Origin: CAYPNF01 sp964411985
Lineage (GTDB): Bacteria > Verrucomicrobiota > Verrucomicrobiia > Limisphaerales > J093
Direction of reading: 5' to 3'
Assembly: GCA_964411985.1 (NCBI GenBank)
Contig: CAYPNF010000009.1
Coordinates: 133,668 to 197,667, forward strand
DNA: 64,000 nucleotides
The position numbers and the translations under genes are program-made. The notes under the pieces are model-generated. The model saw only the letters and a list, made by a program, of their open reading frames with translations. It was not told where the DNA came from and ran no database searches. Below, piece after piece: positions 1 to 7,692 of the stretch (its first letter is position 1; each line of letters starts with the position of its first letter).

Positions 1-293
1 AGCGTAAAGAGCGGATCGTTCTCCTTCACGTCCCTGCCCTCGGTGAAGTTCATCTTTTCCACGAAAGCCTCGACCCGGGCGCGGACCTCGACGTTTTGCG
101 GCGAGTCCAATTGCCCGATGAACTCCGTGGACATCGGCACGTTCGTGGGTGTCAACTCCATCACTTGCACGATCGGAGGCGGCGGTGGTGCTGCGGCTTC
201 CTTCTTCTTGCAGGAGCAGGTCAGCATCGCCGTGCCGGCTGCGAGCAACGCCACTAGGGTCGGGCCGGTGGATTCAAAACAAGTGAGTTTCAT
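1..293 (-). CDS. RND efflux periplasmic adaptor (MFP subunit), N-terminal part
   Basis: The gene runs off the left edge of the window; about 97 residues are visible. The start ATG is at 293-291. The N-terminus has a hydrophobic stretch ending in LTCSC, which looks like a lipoprotein signal, followed by KKKEAAAPPPPP. Next comes VMELTPTNVPMSTEFIGQLD and a segment reading VEVRARVEAFVEKMNFTEGR. That last segment is the classic start of the HlyD/AcrA/MexA lipoyl-hairpin fold. Adaptors of this family link an inner-membrane RND pump to an outer-membrane channel in the periplasm. The pump gene would be expected beyond the left edge. The family call is confident; the substrate is unknown. Confidence 0.82.
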   Translation of the reverse strand, partial: MKLTCFESTGPTLVALLAAGTAMLTCSCKKKEAAAPPPPPIVQVMELTPTNVPMSTEFIGQLDSPQNVEVRARVEAFVEKMNFTEGRDVKENDPLFT

Positions 294-309
294 AGATGGG
301 TGGGGAGTC

Positions 310-324
310 GCGGGCGGGGCCCGC
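310..324. other. Small GC hairpin downstream of DUF4136 gene
   Basis: GCGGGC (310-315) and GCCCGC (319-324) form a perfect 6-bp stem with a GGG loop, just past the stop of the DUF4136-like gene. There is no T-tract on either strand, so it is at best a weak 3' end structure. Confidence 0.3.
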
Positions 325-329
325 CCTGA

Positions 330-887
330 CTACTGCTTAAACCGCACGTCTTTGAGGATTTCGTCCACGGCTTCCTGCACGCGCGTGGCCCGCTCGTCCG
401 CCGAGGGATCCTTCAGCAACGGCCGGGTGGCATAGCCCCGCTTGAGCAATTTCCAGGTCTTGGAATCGACGATGTCGATCAGCAAGGTTCCCGCCTCAAA
501 GTAATTGGGGTTCTTGTTGCCGCTGTATTTGTTATGCGCTTTCTTGACCAGCTCCGACGAATCCCGGCCATAGCCAAAGTAATCGCTGACGGAGGTGACA
601 GCAGCGTTGTTGCCCAGGACGATCAGGTAGGCCACGGTGACGTCCCCACCTTGCTCCACGAAACTGAGCTTTTTGGCTGCCAGGCCCTGGGTGATCGCGC
701 TCTTGATCACTCTATGGACCTTCTCCTCGCGCTCGGCAAAAGCGGGCGGCTGTTTGCCTTGAATGTTGACGAAGCTGAAAGTGCTGGCCGGGATCGCTGC
801 GGCCTCGGCCTTGGTGGAGGTCATGGAGCAGCAGGCCAGCGCGAGGAGCCACGCAGTGGCGAAGGCGGAGGTAAAGGTTCTTTTCAT
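330..887 (-). CDS. DUF4136-like secreted protein
   Basis: A 185-residue exported protein. Residues 1-29 form a signal sequence (MKRTF, hydrophobic core, CCSMTSTKAEA) in which the Cys pair could also serve lipidation. The mature part has the pattern of DUF4136 proteins: a TFSF strand, a helix with AITQGLAAKKL, a GDVTVAYLIVLG strand, then GTLLIDIVDSKTWKLLKRGYA and a C-terminal helix AVDEILKDV. The function of the family is unknown; members are envelope lipoproteins. It lies 36 bp upstream of the efflux adaptor start on the same strand, so the two may share a transcript. Confidence 0.7.
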   Translation of the reverse strand: MKRTFTSAFATAWLLALACCSMTSTKAEAAAIPASTFSFVNIQGKQPPAFAEREEKVHRVIKSAITQGLAAKKLSFVEQGGDVTVAYLIVLGNNAAVTSVSDYFGYGRDSSELVKKAHNKYSGNKNPNYFEAGTLLIDIVDSKTWKLLKRGYATRPLLKDPSADERATRVQEAVDEILKDVRFKQ

Positions 888-1193
888 GAGATGGGTGAAG
901 GAATCAGATCAGTCTGTTTTCGTAACGTCATTCTAGTTCTTAGTCCACAGCGCGGAAAGCGGTTTCCGCCGCGGCAAAACCGGTTTCGATGCATCTAGTT
1001 GTCGCCGACAAGTTAAACTGTTACCCGTCCTGTTCAGTCAATGCAACCACCAAGAAATGGGAGATCAGTGCTGGATCGTCCGGATTCTGGGCAGGGCGCA
1101 GCAGTTGTTCCAGTGACGTTCTCTAAGCCTGGTCTTGCTCATGGCTTTCATAAGCCAAGCTGTGTGTGTTTGTGACCCACTCAATAGCTGGTA
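888..1193. other. Intergenic region, 306 bp
   Basis: No coding potential recognised. It contains a perfect inverted repeat, GCGGAAA (952-958) and TTTCCGC (963-969) with a 4-nt loop, located about 65 bp upstream of the DUF4136 start. This could be an operator or a processed hairpin. It presumably holds the promoter of the DUF4136 gene and the 3' end of the DUF3300 transcript. Confidence 0.4.
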
Positions 1194-2477
1194 CTAGCGA
1201 CGTCTGCCCGCACCGCCGCCACCTCCGCCACGGCTCATAGCCCCACGATCGCTGTAGCTCTGGTGGTTCGACCCGGCATCGACGCCGCCAAAAGCGCTCG
1301 GGCTCGGACCTCTTGGAGCTGAACTCGGCCCTGCGGCGGGTGTGACCGCGCCAGGCGTCGCAGGCCGCCCCCCGCCCCCGACGGCCCCCGCAGAGGTCTT
1401 GGCACTCGGAGAAACGTTTCCTGTCGAGGGCCTGGCCCCCACCGCCCCGGTACCGGGCGCGGGTTCCCTGCCAGCGGGTGCCCCGGCTAATCCCCAGCCC
1501 CTGGCTTCTTGTGTCGAGGCACCCGCTGTGCCTAAGCGGGTCTGGTTTGCCTGCCATCGGGTGGAATGCGTCGTGGTTGCGGTGGAAGGACGAGCCCCCG
1601 GAGGAGGATACCCCGGTGGGCGAATCCCAGGCGGCGGCGGTCGGTAGCCCGACGGCGGATGATAGGGCGGTGGGCGATGCCCCGGTGGCGGCGGGTAGTA
1701 AGGTGGATGACCACCTCCACCCCACATCACCAAACCACCTCCACCCACATAAACGCCGCCATAGTGCCAGTCGCAATTGTTGGCGATGATGGCCCCGACG
1801 GCTATGCCAACGCCAAAGGTGACCAGAGGCGCCGCCGGATCCACATACACCGGGGCGGTGGAATAGACGATGGCCGGGTCGTATTCGGGAACATAGATAA
1901 CCTCCGGATCCGAGGGCTGGATCTCCACCACGGTATTGGTCATGTAGACCACCTGCTGCTCGTAGACTCTTTCCACCACGGCGTTGGTAACCACCACCAC
2001 CTGTTGAGGATTGCTCACAAGTGTGCCGGCAGCTTGAGCTTTGCCTCGGAGCGCCTGGATCGCATCCATCAACTCCTGGTCTTGTTGCAGGAAAGCCAGG
2101 CCCAATTCACTCGTCCAATTCAGGTCGGTGCTCATCTCCTTGAGCACTTCAGGGATCTTCGCAACGGCCTTCACGTTGGGATCCCAGGTTTGAGCCTCGA
2201 TTTCAGAGGTGCTGTCCGTGTTCTCAAGAAGGCGTCCTGCCAGAACGATTTCCATCGGGTAGACCGCCGCTGCCAGAATGGTCGCGATCAACGGGTCCGG
2301 GTAAAGTGCGATCGGAGCAGCCAGCTTTTCCAAATCCGCGCTACTCCTCCTCGTGGCACCACCGGTAGGTGCCGCCGGCGCGGGTTCATCGACGATTCCG
2401 TAGCTGCCGGAGGGTTGCGCCAACGCCGACGTGATCCACGCGATACTCACAAGGACAGCGAAGGAATTCACTTTCAT
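1194..2477 (-). CDS. DUF3300 domain envelope protein with Pro/Gly-rich tail
   Basis: 427 residues. A signal peptide (about 1-20, ending in ALAQP) is followed by the diagnostic DUF3300 core at about 50-215: APIALYPDPLIATILAAAVY, a WDPNVKAVAKIPEVL segment, and DLNWTSELGLAFLQQDQELM, then VQALRGKAQAAGTL-like helices. Two YVPEYDP-type strands follow, then a short Gly-rich hydrophobic segment. The last 170 residues are low-complexity Pro, Gly, Thr and Ser, ending in GGGGGGAGRRR, as in many family members. The function is not established; the protein is exported and probably envelope-bound. The gene stands alone. Confidence 0.85.
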   Translation of the reverse strand: MKVNSFAVLVSIAWITSALAQPSGSYGIVDEPAPAAPTGGATRRSSADLEKLAAPIALYPDPLIATILAAAVYPMEIVLAGRLLENTDSTSEIEAQTWDPNVKAVAKIPEVLKEMSTDLNWTSELGLAFLQQDQELMDAIQALRGKAQAAGTLVSNPQQVVVVTNAVVERVYEQQVVYMTNTVVEIQPSDPEVIYVPEYDPAIVYSTAPVYVDPAAPLVTFGVGIAVGAIIANNCDWHYGGVYVGGGGLVMWGGGGHPPYYPPPPGHRPPPYHPPSGYRPPPPGIRPPGYPPPGARPSTATTTHSTRWQANQTRLGTAGASTQEARGWGLAGAPAGREPAPGTGAVGARPSTGNVSPSAKTSAGAVGGGGRPATPGAVTPAAGPSSAPRGPSPSAFGGVDAGSNHQSYSDRGAMSRGGGGGGAGRRR

Positions 2478-2601
2478 GAGTTGAGGCGGTAAGGACGACT
2501 CCTGGATTGGACCGGCGTTACTATTGGGTGCCTTTGAGCCAGGGACAGGGGAGGGGGGCCTGTGGTTTCCGGGCCGAGAGAGGACTCAGGCGAACGTTCC
2601 G

Positions 2602-2645
2602 CAAAAAACAAACCTGGTGTCACAGACTGGGCTGCGACACCAGGT
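2602..2645 (-). terminator. Intrinsic terminator of the DUF2959 gene
   Basis: ACCTGGTGTC (2612-2621) and GACACCAGGT (2636-2645) form a perfect 10-bp inverted repeat with a 14-nt loop. Read on the minus strand, the hairpin is followed by a T-rich run (complement of about 2603-2611, AAAAAACAA). It lies 43 bp beyond the stop of the DUF2959-like gene and is correctly oriented for it. Confidence 0.75.
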
Positions 2646-2688
2646 CGAGCATTCGGAAGAACGCGGAGATCCCGTGGTATGGCTCAGC

Positions 2689-3333
2689 CTACTTCTTGGC
2701 GGTGGTGGTGAGTGACTTCTGCATGCCATCCAACTCTTTGATGGCATCGAAGAGGTGGCTGCGCACCGCCTGCAGGTCAAATTTGGCCTTGCTAACTGTG
2801 CCCTTGATAGCCTTGACGCCGCCCGGGGTCAGGTCGTTGGCTAAGATCTTCTTGACGTCAGCAAGATCGGAGAGGAAAGGTGCGAAACTGGTGCTCGCTG
2901 CTGAAAGCTCAGCCGTGGCTTTCCCATAGCTTTTCTGGACTGCCGCGAGCCGGGTTTGAGCCTTCTTGCGCAGCTTCTCATTGGCGATCCCGTCGATCTC
3001 CTTCTGCCAGGTGGAGAAATGACTCTGAGCGTCGGCCTCCATGGTGCCAGCACGCTTCGAAGTCTTATCGGAGTCGGCCTGGGTCTTTGCTACGTCCGCG
3101 ACAAAGGCATTATAGGTGGGCTTCATGTCGCCCTCAGTCTGCTTCACCAGGGCGTCCAGGCTGTTGACCGTAGCCTGAAGTTGATCACGGGTGGCGATCA
3201 CTTCATCGCGGGTGGACTGGATCGAGGCTGCCAGCTTCTCCTGGCTGGCCGAGGCTTCGACAGCCATGAAGGTGAGGGCTAGCATGAGTGCTCTGGCCCA
3301 AGCATGCGTGAAGAGGGACTTCGTGGTTTGCAT
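2689..3333 (-). CDS. DUF2959-like periplasmic coiled-coil protein
   Basis: 214 residues from the ATG at 3333; an upstream in-frame extension to 3471 overlaps the next gene and lacks a signal. The N-terminus (MQTTKSLFTHAWARALMLALTFMAVEASA) is a signal peptide. The rest is almost entirely helical, rich in Lys, Ala, Asp and Gln with heptad-like spacing. It includes NSLDALVKQTEGDMKPTYNA, and SFAPFLSDLADVKKILANDL near the C-terminus, which match DUF2959. The family's role is unknown. A strong hairpin terminator follows the gene. Confidence 0.72.
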   Translation of the reverse strand: MQTTKSLFTHAWARALMLALTFMAVEASASQEKLAASIQSTRDEVIATRDQLQATVNSLDALVKQTEGDMKPTYNAFVADVAKTQADSDKTSKRAGTMEADAQSHFSTWQKEIDGIANEKLRKKAQTRLAAVQKSYGKATAELSAASTSFAPFLSDLADVKKILANDLTPGGVKAIKGTVSKAKFDLQAVRSHLFDAIKELDGMQKSLTTTAKK

Positions 3334-3439
3334 AAGAATGATAATCGCTTCTGTAATATAAGATTCAGTTACTCCCCGACGATAGACTGTGCCTTCTTTT
3401 ACTGCAACCCTGAATAGAAAGGAACGACCAACGGAGACC

Positions 3440-4435
3440 TTAGAATTTGAACCGTATGTCGATGCCTGCACTCCAACCGCTTATGGTGTCGCTCCAAAAG
3501 TAAGAGGAGCCCACTCCCAGCCAACGTAACTTCCAGATCTTGCCCAGGAAATCGAGCACAAACCTGCCGTTGACCGTATAGAGGTAACTGGAGTTCAACC
3601 CCGTCTCAAGGTCGCCAAATAGCTCCGTGCGGCTCAAGAAACCGCCCGTGTGCAGTTCTCGTCCAAAAACCATGCAGCCGAGTGGGACATCGACATCCAG
3701 CTTGTTCTCCCACATCTGTGAGTGTCCGATAACATTGACCAGTGGCGTTGAGGTATCGAAGGACTCGGTATAGAAATAACGGAATGTGGACTGAAAGTTG
3801 AAAGCCACCCGGCCCCAGTTCCAGAGATACTGGGCGTTGACAGAGGGAACCACGGACCAGGTGTCGGCCGTCCAGTTCACCCAGCCTGCCTCCGTCATCG
3901 GCCCTTCAAATTCCTCGCCGCTGGGGGTCAAGGCATGGAACTCGTTTTCTATGTGGCCGTACATTCCGCTCACCTCGGGAGCCAAGCTGAAATGCTCCGT
4001 GAACCAGAACCGGGCGCCGGTGCCCAACTCCAACCCGAACGTCGACACCTCCAGGGTATTCCCCGTAAGCGGTTCCCGCTCAACAGTTCCGTCTGCCGAG
4101 ATGTAACCGATGTTCCCGCTGAGAGTCGGATTCCACTTCAGGTTGCCCAACCCGGTCGGCATCGGGCTGGAGATGTCCCCGCCACCACCAAACTTGGCCA
4201 CGCTGAGATCGGCTCCGGTCCCGCCCCGGAAAGTGTACGCCCCGCCGGACGCGCCGTAATCACCTCCGAGGATCGCGAGCGCCTCCACCCGGTCATTCAG
4301 CAAAGACAGTGTCTCCGGTGGGATTGCGGGAAGTCCTTGGGCTAGAGCGAGGGGTGACTGCAGGACGAAGGCGCAGAGCCCGGTCAGGGCGACGGCGGCG
4401 AACGAGCTGTGGGCTGGGTAAAGGCTGGGTTTCAT
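3440..4435 (-). CDS. Outer-membrane beta-barrel protein
   Basis: 331 residues. A signal peptide (1-32, ending in PLALAQ) precedes a protein rich in alternating aromatic strands such as FGLELGTGARFWFTEHFSLA and VAFNFQSTFRYFYTESF. It closes with SAGIDIRFKF; a terminal Phe is the usual barrel-assembly signal. The pattern suggests an 8- to 12-strand barrel resembling solitary autotransporter-type barrels, but I cannot assign a family. Its ATG overlaps the stop of the upstream lipoprotein gene by 4 bp (ATGA), so translation of the two is coupled and they probably act together at the envelope. Confidence 0.6.
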   Translation of the reverse strand: MKPSLYPAHSSFAAVALTGLCAFVLQSPLALAQGLPAIPPETLSLLNDRVEALAILGGDYGASGGAYTFRGGTGADLSVAKFGGGGDISSPMPTGLGNLKWNPTLSGNIGYISADGTVEREPLTGNTLEVSTFGLELGTGARFWFTEHFSLAPEVSGMYGHIENEFHALTPSGEEFEGPMTEAGWVNWTADTWSVVPSVNAQYLWNWGRVAFNFQSTFRYFYTESFDTSTPLVNVIGHSQMWENKLDVDVPLGCMVFGRELHTGGFLSRTELFGDLETGLNSSYLYTVNGRFVLDFLGKIWKLRWLGVGSSYFWSDTISGWSAGIDIRFKF

Positions 4436-5895
4436 GAGCCGGTAGTCTTGGGCATTTCACCTGTTGGAGGTGACCCTGCCTTTCCCGAAGGGACGGTCAT
4501 GGCTGGGAGTCCCACTCGTCGGTACACGAGCCCGAGGGCGAAGGCAAGCAACACGAGGGCTGTGCCCAGCAAGAAGGCATGGTTCAGGATCGACTTCGCA
4601 TCGGTCTTGGCACGTTCGGTGACGAGGGCCAGCTCTTGCATCCGCCGCTGAAGCGCGGGGGAATCCAGCGTGGCCCCGGTGTCCTTGAGCAGCACGTCCA
4701 ATTCCTTCGCCATCAGAGTCAGTTGATCGGCGGTGCGGGCATAGTCCAGAATATCGAACCTGGTTGTGTTCGTTGTCCCAGGGGCGCTGCGTGGTTCGCC
4801 GACTCCGAAACGCTTCATGAGCGCGCCGAAGGTGACCAGGGTGGTGTTGAGCGACGTGGACATCTTCTCGCCGGCGATGAGCGTGCGGCTGACTTCGGCG
4901 GAGAGTTCGCGCAGGCGGCCTTCCTGGGTTTCGAGCGCCCCCAGGATCGCCGCCCGCTCGGCGCTCAGGCGATCGGGTAACTGTGCGGCCGTTTGGCTCA
5001 AAGCATCCGAAGCGCGGCTGAAACGATCCGCGCTTTGGCTGAGAGAAGCAGCATTGGACAGCACCAGGGAGACCTGAGGATCATGGAGTAGGTGCCGGCT
5101 CAGAAGTTCCAGGTGCCAGCGGAGCACGAAGGGCATGTACCGTGCGGTGTACATGGCGCGCTCGGCGAAAAGGCGCGCGCTCGCCACCTCCCGTACTGCG
5201 GGATCCAGGCCCGCCGTCGGATCCAGGCCGAGCATACCGAACAGGCTCCCTGGCGCAGCGGCTTTCTGCCCAGTCTGCCGCACGTCCGCAGCAATGTCTT
5301 GTGGCCGCGCAATGATGGCGCTCCGTTCCCCTGAATTGGACTGCCACCACTGGGTGATGCCGTCCCGCAGTTCCTGCTGTTGCGCGGGGGTCAGGACTCC
5401 TTCGGCTAGTCTCCAGCTGTTGGTCTCCAACGCCCGACTGGCCTTGAGCCAGGGTTGAAACGATTCTCCCTGGGGCGTCCTGACCCAGTACTCCTCCAGC
5501 GAGGTCCGAGTGATGGTCGTTAGCGCTAGAAGGTCGACCAGGTTGGCTGCGGGATTGGGCCCGCTGACGATACTCACTATCGTGGACGAGATGGTCACTT
5601 TCCACGTCAACGCCCGGTCTTTGGCTTCGGCGGTGTCAGATACCCGGGCATACTCATCCAAAGCCTCTGTGGTCCTGAGGAGATACTCGTCCGAGTAACG
5701 CTGCAGTTCAGCCTGCAGCGCAGCGGGGTCAGACAGACCGGACTTCGATGCGGAGGTAGAGCCCGGCTTGGAGTTGATCGGCCTCCTCGCGGTGTTTTCG
5801 ACCATCCGGCATCCGGCAAGGAAGGCGACTATGGACGCGAGAAGTGTCAGGAGCACGACTCGGAGCCAGTTGTTGAATTGACATCTCAGATTCAT
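4432..5895 (-). CDS. Lipoprotein with C-terminal membrane anchor, unknown function
   Basis: 487 residues, not recognised. Visible features: an N-terminal hydrophobic helix ending in the lipobox FLAGC (Cys at about 29); a helical body with many Ala, Arg, Leu and Glu; a segment rich in Ser and Ala (SNAASLSQSADRFSRASDAL) resembling methyl-accepting or septation-type coiled coils; and a single transmembrane helix near 445-465 (AFLLGTALVLLAFALGLVY) followed by a short basic and Pro-rich tail. The double anchoring is unusual for a lipoprotein. It is translationally coupled to the beta-barrel gene, suggesting an envelope-spanning pair. Confidence 0.55.
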   Translation of the reverse strand: MNLRCQFNNWLRVVLLTLLASIVAFLAGCRMVENTARRPINSKPGSTSASKSGLSDPAALQAELQRYSDEYLLRTTEALDEYARVSDTAEAKDRALTWKVTISSTIVSIVSGPNPAANLVDLLALTTITRTSLEEYWVRTPQGESFQPWLKASRALETNSWRLAEGVLTPAQQQELRDGITQWWQSNSGERSAIIARPQDIAADVRQTGQKAAAPGSLFGMLGLDPTAGLDPAVREVASARLFAERAMYTARYMPFVLRWHLELLSRHLLHDPQVSLVLSNAASLSQSADRFSRASDALSQTAAQLPDRLSAERAAILGALETQEGRLRELSAEVSRTLIAGEKMSTSLNTTLVTFGALMKRFGVGEPRSAPGTTNTTRFDILDYARTADQLTLMAKELDVLLKDTGATLDSPALQRRMQELALVTERAKTDAKSILNHAFLLGTALVLLAFALGLVYRRVGLPAMTVPSGKAGSPPTGEMPKTTGS

Positions 5896-6249
5896 GATTC
5901 ACCCCGTAGGCACCGGGAAGAGCGCTCTGGGGCACACTCCTCTCTTTTACGTGGCCCGGGTGGTGCCCTGCAAGCCTCAAAACCGCCTGACCGACATTCC
6001 CATACGCCCGCGTTCGAGGAACGCTGACCGGCCGCCGAGCTTGTTCCTTATGGTTCGCTTCGTTTTGATCTATCTTGCTAAAGAAAAGTGGTCCCAGCTA
6101 CTGTTCGAGAGGCCGACGCAACCGTCAGAATCTGGGCAGAACCCATTGCCTAGGACCGCCGGAGCTCGGTTCAGAACATGGTTTCGTACAGCATAGGAAA
6201 ACCAAGGTGGCTGGCCAATGCGCCTCTACCCACCGGCACATAGAACTCT
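5896..6249. other. Divergent intergenic region, 354 bp
   Basis: Lies between the minus-strand lipoprotein operon and the plus-strand pyk-glgX operon, so it should carry promoters for both. I see no convincing sigma-70 pair, riboswitch or small gene in it. Confidence 0.4.
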
Positions 6250-7692
6250 ATGTACTTGCCCAACCACAAAACCAAGATCGTTGCCACTATCGGACCCGCC
6301 TCGGACTCACCCGAAATGCTGGAGAAGCTCATTCATGCCGGGCTGAACGTGGCGCGGCTGAACTTTTCGCATGGCGATTTCGCCGGTCACGCGGAACATA
6401 TCGCCCGCATTCGCGCGGCGGAAAAAGCCACCGGCCGGCGCGTCGCCATTATGGCCGATCTCCCCGGTCCTAAGATGCGCGTCGGCAAGATCGACCCAGA
6501 GCCAATCCAGCTGCGCCCCGGTGATACTTTCACGCTGACGAGCGACAGCGTCGTTGGCAATCAGCAACGCGTCTCGATGAGCTTTGAGCGGCTGCCGCAA
6601 GTAGTCAAACCGGGCGACCGCCTCTTCCTCAATGACGGCTTGGTGCAGCTCGTTGTCGAAAAGGCGACCGGAGCCGACGTCCAGTGCAAGGTCGCGGTCG
6701 GTGGCGACCTGCGCTCGAGGAAGGGTCTCAATCTCCCTGGTATCCATCTCGGGATCAGCGCCTTCACCGAACACGACCGCGCCTGCTTGGAATTCGCGCT
6801 CCAGCATGGGGTCGACGCCGTGAGCCAGTCGTTTGTGGAGACGGCGGCGGACGTTCAGGCGGTGCGCGCAGCGGCGAAGGCCATGGGCAAGAATCCCTTC
6901 ATCATTGCCAAAATTGAGCGGTCGGATGCTCTCACTCATTTTGAGGAGATCCTGGAGGCGGCGGACGGCATCATGGTGGCGCGTGGTGACCTGGGTGTGG
7001 AGGTGCCGATCGAGGAGATGGCCATCCTGCAAAAGCAACTCATCGCCAAAGCCAGCCTGGCGGGCAAACCGGTGATTACCGCCACCCAGATGTTGGAGTC
7101 AATGAGCGCAAGCCGCCTGCCCACGCGAGCGGAATCGACCGACGTCGCAAACGCCATCCTCGACGGCACCGATTGCATCATGCTCTCCGGCGAATCGGCA
7201 ATGGGTAAGTTCCCTGAGGAGGCCGTGGCTATGCTGGCCAGGATAGCAGCCTATACCGAATCACACCGGCCGCAAACGCAGCAGGAAAGGCTCCAGGCCA
7301 TATCCTGCCAGCACCGGCCCAGGAACGCCGCCGAAGCGATCGCTTCAGTGGTGGCGCACGCGCTCGACACGGTGCCGTGCGCTGCGGTTTTTGCTCCCAC
7401 GCACACTGGGACCACGCCGCGAATGATCTCACGTTTCAACCCATCTGTTTGGATTTTTGCCCTGGGCCAGGATCATCAGGTCTGCCAGGGCCTCGCCTTC
7501 TCCTACGGCGTGCATCCCATTCAACTGTCCGAAGATCCCGACGATTGGCGCGAGTTCGCAAAACAGCGGCTCGTCGAATATGGGCTATCTGGTACGGTTG
7601 CCATGTTGGTGGCCGGTCCTTCCGCGACGAATCCACACGCCAACCATCGCATCGAGTTTCTGATCGTGGGTGAAAGGAAAGGGTCCAAGTGA
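6250..7692 (+). CDS. pyk: Pyruvate kinase
   Basis: 480 residues, normal length for a bacterial type. It converts phosphoenolpyruvate and ADP to pyruvate and ATP, the last step of glycolysis, in the cytosol. Landmarks in order: KTKIVATIGPAS at the N-terminus, LNVARLNFSHG with the substrate-binding Arg, MADLPGPKMRVG, the B-domain, IIAKIERSDALTHFEEIL with the catalytic Lys, GIMVARGDLGVEVPIEEM with the metal ligands, and ITATQMLESM. The C-terminal allosteric domain ends in an RIEFLIVGE strand. The stop overlaps the GTG start of glgX (GTGA, 7689-7692), tying glycolytic output to glycogen breakdown in one operon. Confidence 0.97.
   Translation: MYLPNHKTKIVATIGPASDSPEMLEKLIHAGLNVARLNFSHGDFAGHAEHIARIRAAEKATGRRVAIMADLPGPKMRVGKIDPEPIQLRPGDTFTLTSDSVVGNQQRVSMSFERLPQVVKPGDRLFLNDGLVQLVVEKATGADVQCKVAVGGDLRSRKGLNLPGIHLGISAFTEHDRACLEFALQHGVDAVSQSFVETAADVQAVRAAAKAMGKNPFIIAKIERSDALTHFEEILEAADGIMVARGDLGVEVPIEEMAILQKQLIAKASLAGKPVITATQMLESMSASRLPTRAESTDVANAILDGTDCIMLSGESAMGKFPEEAVAMLARIAAYTESHRPQTQQERLQAISCQHRPRNAAEAIASVVAHALDTVPCAAVFAPTHTGTTPRMISRFNPSVWIFALGQDHQVCQGLAFSYGVHPIQLSEDPDDWREFAKQRLVEYGLSGTVAMLVAGPSATNPHANHRIEFLIVGERKGSK

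Noticed and set aside
1566..2492. Long plus-strand open frame opposite the DUF3300 gene
   Set aside because: The product is rich in His and Arg with no domain. It is the antisense of a GC-rich gene whose minus strand carries a clear family signature and signal peptide.
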